Assembly: GCA_014379065.1 (NCBI GenBank)
Contig: JACMMM010000585.1
Location: 1 to 9,762, forward strand
Reading direction: 5' to 3'
Origin: Saprospiraceae bacterium
GTDB lineage: Bacteria; Bacteroidota; Bacteroidia; Chitinophagales; Saprospiraceae
DNA: 9,762 bases
This document shows, piece after piece, positions 1-6,720 of this stretch (position 1 is the first letter of the stretch; each line of letters starts with the position of its first letter). The notes beneath the pieces are model-generated. The model made no database searches. It worked only from the letters and a program-made list of their open reading frames with translations, and was not told the origin of the DNA. The position numbers and the translations under genes are program-made.

Positions 1-40
1 ATGTTTGCGCCAAGTAAACGATTCACAGCCACCGTCATCT

Positions 41-181
41 GATTGACGATTAATAGATTACATGATTGTTGATTTTTGATGGTATGTATGATTGATAATG
101 GCCGATGTGCCGCCTTCGACCATAATTAGATCAACCATTACATCAAAAATCAACAATCATGTAATCTATTAATCATCAATC
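41..181. repeat. 141-bp element with 41-bp near-perfect inverted repeats
   Basis: The arms are 41-81 and 141-181. The right arm reverse-complemented matches the left at 40 of 41 positions; the only difference is c47 versus t in the partner. The 59-nt centre (82-140) is less AT-rich in its middle and contains taatgg (96-101), which can pair with ccatta (135-140) next to the right arm. The arms are strongly AT-rich, and the right arm ends 23 nt before the ATG at 205. No transposase lies inside and no target-site duplication is visible at the edges. There is no U-tract and the loop is long, so it does not look like an ordinary intrinsic terminator. It may be a MITE-like non-autonomous element, a large cruciform or hairpin, or a regulatory structure. 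The repeat is directly visible; its nature is inferred. Confidence 0.85.
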
Positions 182-204
182 AAAACAAACTAAGTTCCCA
201 AATC

Positions 205-675
205 ATGCAAGACCTCCAGCAAGATCCCACCCCACCTGATTGTTTCCGACAAGCAGAGCTGGAGGCTTTTCAAACATTTGAGAGCCAAAGACTTGAAACT
301 GCAAATTACTACCTGTGGCGTGCTAGCTCCAAAACTTCTTTTCTCTACGCGATCGAACTGTATTTTGACAACGGCGAGACACTTCTGCTTTCCAGTGGTG
401 AAGATTCTGAAGCCATTCGCATGATCACACCAGAATCCTTGGTAAAAACGGCCCACAATCTCCAATCCCTTCACAGCGAAGCAGTTATCCAACGCATCGT
501 AGCCAATGTTCAGCCGCTTTGGCGCGATGTGGTGGGCGCTACTTTGCAAGAAATTCGCCTGTCGCGCCATGAATCAGGGCTTTACCAGAACGATGCGCTG
601 CTCCTGAATTTTGGTGAAAAACAAATCCTGTTGGAATTGAGTGAAAAAGAGGGCCTGATACTGGGCGAGTATTAA
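205..675 (+). CDS. Hypothetical soluble protein, 156 aa
   Basis: This is a complete reading frame from ATG 205 to TAA 673-675. The start is the first ATG after an in-frame TAG at 127-129. There is no clear Shine-Dalgarno sequence, which is normal for Bacteroidota. I do not recognise the family. The protein has no signal peptide, no membrane segment and no cysteine-rich motif. A charged N-terminal part of about 45 residues is followed by two hydrophobic, beta-hairpin-like stretches: one near residues 48-63 (IELYFDNGETLLL) and one near residues 131-148 (ALLLNFGEKQILLEL). A predicted helical region (about 75-120, with LVKTAHNLQSLHSEAV) separates them. The two strand regions are alike in pattern (hydrophobic strand, polar turn with G/E, LLL-type strand), which may reflect a duplicated fold; this is inference. 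It is probably cytoplasmic. A long open frame also runs on the opposite strand (190-570), but the + frame is longer and lies in line with its neighbours. A strong hairpin follows the stop codon, so the gene may be a single-gene transcript. Confidence 0.68.
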   Translation: MQDLQQDPTPPDCFRQAELEAFQTFESQRLETANYYLWRASSKTSFLYAIELYFDNGETLLLSSGEDSEAIRMITPESLVKTAHNLQSLHSEAVIQRIVANVQPLWRDVVGATLQEIRLSRHESGLYQNDALLLNFGEKQILLELSEKEGLILGEY

Positions 676-677
676 GA

Positions 678-715
678 GGCTATCCGAAAACCTCCTACGA
701 GGTTTTGGACAGGCC
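678..715 (+). terminator. Strong hairpin after the 156-aa gene, possible terminator
   Basis: The core is a perfect 8-bp stem, aaaacctc (687-694) and gaggtttt (699-706), around the 4-nt loop ctac. After a bulged g686 the stem continues outward with tcc (683-685) and gga (707-709). Beyond an a/c mismatch, ggct (678-681) pairs with a711-c715 around one bulged g. The hairpin starts 2 nt after the stop at 675. No run of T follows the stem, so it is not a textbook Rho-independent terminator. A 3'-end-stabilising hairpin, or a dispersed palindromic repeat serving as terminator, fits equally well. Confidence 0.5.
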
Positions 716-800
716 CTAACTCAACGAAACGTCCCGCTCAACTACTTTTTGTGGTCTTCTGCTCAATCGGGGTTACCGCTTGGCACTTTTCGCTGTATTA

Positions 801-842
801 TGCGCTTATAAACAACGAAAGAATCGAATGATATAAGCCGCA
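801..842 (+). promoter_or_regulatory. Possible leader stem-loop before the A2M gene
   Basis: The sequence tgcgcttata (801-810) can pair with tataagccgca (832-842), giving a 10-bp stem with one bulged g around a 21-nt A-rich loop. The structure ends 14 nt before the ATG at 857 and would lie in the 5' leader if transcription starts upstream. No promoter could be assigned with confidence in 716-856; tactttttg at 743-751 only loosely resembles the TAnnTTTG element of Bacteroidota. Stems of this size occur by chance, so this is a weak call. Confidence 0.25.
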
Positions 843-856
843 ACCATTCCTAAGCC

Positions 857-3800
857 ATGACAACACTCCGATTCACCTTGCTTGCCTTTCTTGCCGTTTG
901 CGCAGCCATGCTTCCCGCACAATCGCCCGACCAAGCTTTCAGGCCCTACACCCTTGCCTTCCAACTAAGCGATGTGGAGGCCACCGCCATGGTGCGGAAT
1001 CCCAAATTGCCTTTCGACGAAAAATGGCTGCACACCCTGACCGACACACTTTTTCAACCAGCGGAAAAACAATCGCTACCCCCCGGCGCCTACCTACTGG
1101 TAAAAGCCAACGAGGAAACCCTCGAAGCAGAATTTTTTCTATTAAATGCGCTGAAAATCAACCTCTTGAATACCCATCGCGATTTTGCTTTCGCGCTCGT
1201 GGATTCATTGGGAAACGATGTGCCAGATGCCCGCGTCCTGCTCGACGGTCACCCTGTAGCATTTGACCCGCAACAAAAATGCTACCGCCTACCCAAACAA
1301 AAACACGGTGGTCTGCTCGAAGTCCATGCCCGAGGCGAACTGCTCTTGGCCGATGTGCAGCGTGAACGAGATTGGAACCGCAAACCGCTTTGGAGCGTGT
1401 ATTATCAGATTTTAAACAAAAAGAAAGGCTTCAACCGACAAGCTTACAAGCCTGTCGCGCTGGCAAAGGCAATGTATTGGCATGCCAAACGGAAGGCGCA
1501 ATCCAAAGACCGAAAGCGCAAATACCATCAGTCGCACGCTCGCGCTTTTAAAGGCTACATGACCGTATCGCAACCCCTGTACCGTCCCGGCGACACGCTG
1601 CGTGTAAAAGCCTATCTCACTACCGGGACAAAGGGCAAACCTTGGAATAAGCCCATGAAAATGACCCTCGCTCATTACGAAGGCAGTGTAGCAATCCAGC
1701 GGATGGTATTGCCCTCCAGCCCTGGCTCCTTTGAGTATGAATGGCCATTGGGAGATTCCCTAAAACTGGACATGGATGCTTGGGTCGGGTTTTTCGATAC
1801 ACCCAAAGACCCTGACAAACAACGCGGGATGAGCGTACGCTTCCGCTACGAAGACTACGAACTTGATGAAGTGAAATTCGAAGTAAAAGCCTCACAGGAA
1901 AGCTATCGCTGCGACGAACCTGTGACCATCACCCTCCGTACGATTGATGTCAACGGACAGCCGATGGTGGAGGGCCAATTAGCGCTCACGATGCTCTCAG
2001 GTGGGGTGTCCCAATATTTCGCCTCCGAACTTTATTTGCCCGATACCTTATGGCATACAACATTGCCACTCTCGCCTTCAGGAGAAACGCTGGTGATAGT
2101 GCCTGATAGTGTCTGGCCAGAGGCCTCGCTGCGGGTATCTGGAATAGCGCAATTCACCAACAGCGCGGGCGAATTGCAGGGAAAAACCTTCGCTTTCAAT
2201 ATGGAACGCGAGGAAGTCCCTATAGAAGCGAGCATTTCAAAGGATTCGATTTCCATCTTTTTCAAAACAAATAGCCGCGCTCCATTCTCAAGGATAGGGG
2301 AGGGTTTCTCGCTGATAGAAATTTGGCACGACCGCGAGAACACCCGGCGAGCTATTACGCTTCCTTATAATGCGGCCATTCCAGCCGGTTTGCAAGACTT
2401 GCAGCTCTTAGCCAACGGAAAAAAAGTCCCCATTAACCTCTTGGAAAACACCTCGCTGACAGAAGAACCCGGGAGTTCCTCGTGGTGGGAATCTGACACG
2501 GCTCACTTCAAAATGACCAACCCGGCCCGAGTTCCGTTGCGCTGGTGGGTAGCCCGCAACAAGGAAATTGTGGCGCAAGGAACGACTTCCGAACCGACCT
2601 GGCATTGGGAAATACCGGGCTCTGACCCCGCCGATTATACGCTGCACTGCGCATACACTTGGGAAGGCAATGAGGAAAGCGGCTACGAATTTTTGCAACG
2701 CACCCCACAAAACCTGCTTTCCATCAAACTCGAACAGCCCAAGCAGGTGCAACCCGGCGAACAATTGCAAGTAAAGATAAAAGTGCTGGACGCCCAAGAG
2801 CGCCCCGTGCAAAACGCACAACTCAGCGCTGGAGCGTACAATGCACAATTTGAGTCCCTCAAAACAGATCGCTATGACCCGCGTTTGCCCTATGTTGCCC
2901 CTGTCATTAAGCAAATTTACCCGCCGAAGTTCTTACGAAGGAGGGGTTCAGCCAAAATCCCTCGCCGTTACAAGGAATTCGAAATCAATGATATAGACGG
3001 CAAGTCGTTCACTATTCCATTCAGTCGCTCTTGGCAAAAACGTATGGGTGTGAAAAACTTGCTGTACTACAGATTGCGCAACATCCCCGCTGAAACATTG
3101 CCACAATTGGGCGCAGTGCGCGGTTTTTATGAGGCATCGCCGCTGGATTCGAGCGCGTATGCCCATCCCAGGCATGGCAGATTGCCAAACCTGCCCGCCT
3201 CTGAAGATTCCTTTGCATTCCACCGACCGCAGTTTGCACCCTATATCGTGCAGGGCGGGAAGGCCGTGCCCATACACCTGATTTGGTGCAATAACCAATT
3301 GGTGTGGTACTCCGGCTGCACTGACTCGAGGCCCTACAGTTTTTATGGAAACCCCGGCTACAACATGCTCAAACTCCGCACTAGCGATGGGGAAATTACC
3401 CTTGATAGCCTTTGGCTGACAAAGGGCGAACGCCTGGTGTTTTCTATTGAAAAAGAAGATATTGAAATGGCGTGGAACTTCCCGAAAGTTTTGAACTTTC
3501 GGGAAGTTGGAACCTCGGTAAAACCCCGCGTCCGCTATCAACCGCGCAGCTCGAGCCTCACCAGCTTCGAGCGCAACACCCTCCAACAAACGATGCTTCT
3601 TTGGCAGCCCGAGGGTTATGGCAATGGGTACCAATATTTCTGGCAAAGTGCTGAAAATATACACGTCGTATATGACGGACAGGGCCATTATTCCAGCAAA
3701 AACAAGCCACATATCGTCGGCCCATTTCCTCCCGGCAGCACGATTACCACCTTGCGGCAAGACAAGTTTCTCAGCCGATTCAAATTTGAACCGGGCTTTG

Positions 3801-6697
3801 TGTATAAAATTGAGGAAGGTCGCGAGCGGCTTTACGAGAGCAGTTGGCCCGATGATTCCATGCGATTGACAAGTAAAAGCGCCTTATCAAGGCCCTTTTT
3901 CCGGGCACTTGGACCTCAGGATATTTTTCCAGTGCGAAAAGAAAAGCCGCGAGTAAACTATTCCCAAACAGGTCGTGTACAACGGGGAATGGGCCAATTT
4001 GATCTCGGCCAATTGCCCAATGACGTGCCTTTGCTCGCATTCGCATTGGCGGGCGACACACTGTTAGGGCCTTTCCATCTGGCTAATCGCCGGGTTTCGG
4101 GCATTCGCCCCGGGACATACCGCTTGCTTTTGCTCAGTATGGAAGGAACGATGGCCGAACGCTCCATTGTAATACGCCCTAATGCAATATTTCACCTTGA
4201 TTTTCAGGAGACGGCATTCCGCAAGCCTTTGCCCGGCGAATCTTTGGACAGCCTTTTCCGCCTGAATTGGTCGGAGACTGATATGCGGTTGTTTTTGTCA
4301 CAAACCGTTCCTTTTACACCCTTTTCTGGTCTGGGCAGCGCTTGGGCTTTACAAGGAACCGTGACGGACGATAGCGGCGAAACGCTCATCGGAGCAACCG
4401 TGAAAGTGTCACAAAACGGTATTTTTGTTGCAGGCACCATCACCGATGTGGAGGGTTATTACTCCATTGCACTTGCACCGGGCATTTATGAAGTGGAAGT
4501 CAACTATACGGGATTCCAAACACAACGTTTGGTGGGGGTACAGGTGTTTTCCACACGGAGCAGGAGCAAGCAAAATTTCGTGATGGAAGTTAGCACAGGG
4601 CTCCAGGAAGTGGTAATAACAGCGCTCGGGATGGCTCGTGAAAAGAAGGTTTTGGCTTACGCTACTGTCGCCGGTGCAAGCTCCATTGACGGAGGGGAAA
4701 TTAACATCAGAGGCGCACGTGCCAATGGTACCGACTATTACATTGACGGTGTCCGGATGGACCGCGAAGTCCCTCCTGTTATGGATTTGGAGCAGTTGTT
4801 TGTCAATCCCACGGAAGCCCGCAACCAATTCAGCGACTACGCCTACTGGCAACCCAACCTGCGCACCGATGCGAAAGGTGAGGCGTTTTTTCAGGTCACT
4901 TTCCCAGACAACATTACGGCCTGGCGCTCTTATGTGCTGGGTATGGACCGTCGTGCTCGTGCTGGCATGGCGTTGCAAACCACTCAAGCGTTCCAGCCTT
5001 TGCAAGCCCAACTTTCGCTGCCGCGATTTGCCATTGCCGGCGACCAATTTGATGCAGTAGGCAGGGTGCGCAATTTGCACAAAGACTCCACCAACCTGCG
5101 CACGCAATTCGTTTTTGAGGGTAAAATTTTAAAAGAAAAAACCACGCGCATTGGGCCATCGCTGGTGGAGACCCAAAGCATCGAGGTGCCACAAAATGCT
5201 GACAGCCTGACGCTTGCGTACAAAATGCAAGACAGCAATACCTCAGATGGAGAGGAGCGAAGCATCGCCATCTTACCCCTTGGCACTTTGGAGCGAAACG
5301 GCCAATTCCTCCTGCTTGAAGGCGATACGTCCCTTTCGCTCGATTTCGACCCGGCGAAGGGGCCAGTCTGGGTGCAGTCGCGCCAAAGTGCGCTCCCACT
5401 CTTGGTCGAGGATTTGGATTATCTGAAAAATTATCCTTACGGCTGCAACGAACAGACGGCCAGTCGTCTGCTTGCCCTGCTCGCCGAACGCGACATATCA
5501 GCATTTTTGAGGCAAGGTATTCCACCCGAAAAACCGCTTCGCGAATGCCTCAAGCGGCTCGAAAAAAACCAACTTCCTGACGGCTCCTGGGGCTGGTGGG
5601 GAGGCGGGCGATCAAACGCCTGGATGACAGCATACGTCGTAAAAGTACTTTTTAAGGCTGATAAAGCAGGCTTTACGACGACTACTCCCCTCCAAAACGG
5701 GCTTACTTGGCTTCGCCAAAACCTTGTTGGGATGTCAGCCGCCGAACAGCATACCGCGCTTTTCGCGCTCCGCGAATGTGGGGTGAATCTGGATTGTAAA
5801 CCCTTCCTCGCCGCCATTGGCAACACGCCGTTTCAGTCACTTTCCACGCTCCGGCTGCGTCATCTTTGTGGCGAAAAAATCCTGCGCGACAGTCTGATGC
5901 GCTGGCTTCAGGCAACGGCTACGGGCGGTCTGAAAGCTACCGGCAGTGAATACGGTTGGTACAATTGCAGCGCCCAAAACACCCTGATGGCCTATGACAT
6001 AGCAGCCGACGCAGGATGGGCCGACCTAACCAAAGGTATCCGAAGATACTGGCTCGAAAGTCGTTCGACAGCCCGGCAACGCAACACGATTGAAACCGCG
6101 CAAATCCTCCAACGCCTGCTGCCGACAGTGTTGGATGCTGAGGGGCATTTGACCGAAAGTAGCTTGACCATCAACGGTGTGCGTCTTGCAAACCTCACCC
6201 AAAAACTTCAAATGAACATAACACAACAGGCCATCAGTGTAACTAAAAAAGGCCGCAGCCCGGTTTATGTTGCGGCTTGGCAGGAATGGCAAAACCCACA
6301 ACCTTGGGCCGTGGACAACCTTTTTAAAGTGGAAACGCGGCTGGAACAGGGCGGGCAAACCGTGACCGCGCTTCGAAAGGGCGAGCCTGCGGAACTGGTG
6401 CTCACGCTCGATGCCCACAAGTCGGCTGAGTACCTGATGCTGGAAGTGCCCATCCCCGCCGGTTGTAGCTACGGAGTGAAAACACAAGGAAACTCGACGG
6501 AAAGTCACCGGGAGTATTTTCGGGAGCGCACGGCCATTTTTTGCGAGGATTTGCCCGCAGGACGGCACACGTTCCGCATCGCATTGGAGCCGAGGTTTAC
6601 AGGTAGTTTCTCGTTGAATGCGGCACGGGCGGAGTTGATGTATTTCCCGGTGTTGTTTGGCCGGAATGAAGGGAAGCGGGTAGAGGTGGGAGAGTGA
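857..6697 (+). CDS. Secreted alpha-2-macroglobulin family protein with embedded SusC-like module
   Basis: A 1946-residue protein of the bacterial alpha-2-macroglobulin family. These act outside the cytoplasm as protease traps: cleavage of a bait region exposes a Cys-Gln thioester that captures the protease. The start is ATG 857, followed by a Sec signal peptide (residues 1-22, hydrophobic LLAFLAVCAAML, probable cut near LPAQ). C15 is preceded by LAV, a poor lipobox, so a soluble secreted or periplasmic form is more likely than a lipoprotein. Visible parts in order: N-terminal beta domains (about 90-230); an MG2-type domain from about 232 with PLYRPGDTLRVKAYL; a further MG domain from about 334; another near 620-670; a carboxypeptidase-regulatory-like domain (1164-1250) and plug-like motifs (1249-1301); the A2M domain from 1329 with WQPNLRTDAKG; the thioester domain with GCNEQ (C1530, Q1533) and DGSWGWW (1575-1581); and a C-terminal domain ending with MYFPVLFGR. 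It is longer than E. coli YfhM (about 1650). No pbpC neighbour is seen. The family call is firm; protease trapping is inferred. Confidence 0.93.
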   Translation: MTTLRFTLLAFLAVCAAMLPAQSPDQAFRPYTLAFQLSDVEATAMVRNPKLPFDEKWLHTLTDTLFQPAEKQSLPPGAYLLVKANEETLEAEFFLLNALKINLLNTHRDFAFALVDSLGNDVPDARVLLDGHPVAFDPQQKCYRLPKQKHGGLLEVHARGELLLADVQRERDWNRKPLWSVYYQILNKKKGFNRQAYKPVALAKAMYWHAKRKAQSKDRKRKYHQSHARAFKGYMTVSQPLYRPGDTLRVKAYLTTGTKGKPWNKPMKMTLAHYEGSVAIQRMVLPSSPGSFEYEWPLGDSLKLDMDAWVGFFDTPKDPDKQRGMSVRFRYEDYELDEVKFEVKASQESYRCDEPVTITLRTIDVNGQPMVEGQLALTMLSGGVSQYFASELYLPDTLWHTTLPLSPSGETLVIVPDSVWPEASLRVSGIAQFTNSAGELQGKTFAFNMEREEVPIEASISKDSISIFFKTNSRAPFSRIGEGFSLIEIWHDRENTRRAITLPYNAAIPAGLQDLQLLANGKKVPINLLENTSLTEEPGSSSWWESDTAHFKMTNPARVPLRWWVARNKEIVAQGTTSEPTWHWEIPGSDPADYTLHCAYTWEGNEESGYEFLQRTPQNLLSIKLEQPKQVQPGEQLQVKIKVLDAQERPVQNAQLSAGAYNAQFESLKTDRYDPRLPYVAPVIKQIYPPKFLRRRGSAKIPRRYKEFEINDIDGKSFTIPFSRSWQKRMGVKNLLYYRLRNIPAETLPQLGAVRGFYEASPLDSSAYAHPRHGRLPNLPASEDSFAFHRPQFAPYIVQGGKAVPIHLIWCNNQLVWYSGCTDSRPYSFYGNPGYNMLKLRTSDGEITLDSLWLTKGERLVFSIEKEDIEMAWNFPKVLNFREVGTSVKPRVRYQPRSSSLTSFERNTLQQTMLLWQPEGYGNGYQYFWQSAENIHVVYDGQGHYSSKNKPHIVGPFPPGSTITTLRQDKFLSRFKFEPGFVYKIEEGRERLYESSWPDDSMRLTSKSALSRPFFRALGPQDIFPVRKEKPRVNYSQTGRVQRGMGQFDLGQLPNDVPLLAFALAGDTLLGPFHLANRRVSGIRPGTYRLLLLSMEGTMAERSIVIRPNAIFHLDFQETAFRKPLPGESLDSLFRLNWSETDMRLFLSQTVPFTPFSGLGSAWALQGTVTDDSGETLIGATVKVSQNGIFVAGTITDVEGYYSIALAPGIYEVEVNYTGFQTQRLVGVQVFSTRSRSKQNFVMEVSTGLQEVVITALGMAREKKVLAYATVAGASSIDGGEINIRGARANGTDYYIDGVRMDREVPPVMDLEQLFVNPTEARNQFSDYAYWQPNLRTDAKGEAFFQVTFPDNITAWRSYVLGMDRRARAGMALQTTQAFQPLQAQLSLPRFAIAGDQFDAVGRVRNLHKDSTNLRTQFVFEGKILKEKTTRIGPSLVETQSIEVPQNADSLTLAYKMQDSNTSDGEERSIAILPLGTLERNGQFLLLEGDTSLSLDFDPAKGPVWVQSRQSALPLLVEDLDYLKNYPYGCNEQTASRLLALLAERDISAFLRQGIPPEKPLRECLKRLEKNQLPDGSWGWWGGGRSNAWMTAYVVKVLFKADKAGFTTTTPLQNGLTWLRQNLVGMSAAEQHTALFALRECGVNLDCKPFLAAIGNTPFQSLSTLRLRHLCGEKILRDSLMRWLQATATGGLKATGSEYGWYNCSAQNTLMAYDIAADAGWADLTKGIRRYWLESRSTARQRNTIETAQILQRLLPTVLDAEGHLTESSLTINGVRLANLTQKLQMNITQQAISVTKKGRSPVYVAAWQEWQNPQPWAVDNLFKVETRLEQGGQTVTALRKGEPAELVLTLDAHKSAEYLMLEVPIPAGCSYGVKTQGNSTESHREYFRERTAIFCEDLPAGRHTFRIALEPRFTGSFSLNAARAELMYFPVLFGRNEGKRVEVGE
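3476..3508. repeat. Perfect 15-bp palindrome inside the A2M coding region
   Basis: The left arm aacttcccgaaagtt (3476-3490) and right arm aactttcgggaagtt (3494-3508) are perfect reverse complements around a 3-nt spacer, ttg. The element is 33 bp, exactly 11 codons, and is read as N874-V884 (NFPKVLNFREV) without breaking the frame. Because of the palindrome, the opposite strand encodes nearly the same peptide (NFPKVQNFREV). A perfect 15-bp stem with a 3-nt loop is not expected from coding constraint alone, so it may be a dispersed palindromic repeat that inserted into the gene. It lies between MG-like domains, where an 11-residue addition might be tolerated. Confidence 0.85.
4346..4760 (+). 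other. SusC-like regulatory domain plus shortened plug motif within the A2M gene
   Basis: Residues 1164-1250 match the carboxypeptidase-regulatory-like beta sandwich found at the N-terminus of SusC/RagA TonB-dependent receptors: LQGTVTDDSGETLIGATVKV, then TDVEGYYSIALAPGIYEVEV and YTGFQTQ. It is followed by LQEVVITALG (1249-1258) and AREKKVLAYA, which closely resemble the linker entering a SusC plug. After only a short stretch come INIRG and YYIDGVRMD (1294-1302), which resemble the later plug strands. The plug body normally found between these motifs is missing, and no beta-barrel follows; the frame goes straight to the A2M domain at 1329. The boundaries are approximate. Confidence 0.8.
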
Positions 6698-6708
6698 TGA
6701 GGTAATGT

Positions 6709-6716
6709 TACCTTCG
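6709..6716 (+). promoter_or_regulatory. Possible TAnnTTTG-type -7 element before the RND gene
   Basis: The sequence taccttcg matches the Bacteroidota -7 consensus TAnnTTTG except for one base (c for t at 6715). It sits 4 nt before the GTG at 6721, so a transcript from it would start at or almost at the start codon. A TTG -33 element is not seen at the expected distance. The surrounding ggtaatgttacc (6701-6712) is also a small inverted repeat. The alternative is read-through from the A2M gene, which ends 23 nt before the GTG. Confidence 0.33.
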
Positions 6717-6720
6717 CCCC

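Noticed and set aside
1..46. Possible tail of an upstream gene: frame 1 ends at TGA 40-42 and frame 2 ends at TGA 44-46.
   Set aside because: Both frames are only about 14 codons long within the window and neither gives a recognisable C-terminus, so no gene can be supported.
190..570. 126-codon open frame on the - strand opposite the 156-aa gene.
   Set aside because: It overlaps the longer + frame, which matches the direction of the neighbours. Its product (with ICSFKSLALKCLKSLQLCL) shows no family motif.
780..801. Sigma70-like ttggca and tattat boxes before the A2M gene.
   Set aside because: They are only 10 nt apart and Bacteroidota use a different promoter consensus.
857..910. Lipoprotein signal at C15 of the A2M protein.
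   Set aside because: The residues before the Cys are L-A-V, with V at -1 instead of G, A or S, and the hydrophobic stretch continues past the Cys to LPAQ, which fits signal peptidase I better.
2948..3760. 270-codon open frame on the - strand inside the A2M gene.
   Set aside because: It lies wholly within a clear protein-coding frame. Its only notable motif, NFPKVQNFREV, is simply the palindrome read from the other strand.
3876..3896. Short inverted repeat gcctt-atc-aaggc within the A2M gene.
   Set aside because: A 5-bp stem inside a coding region is expected by chance.
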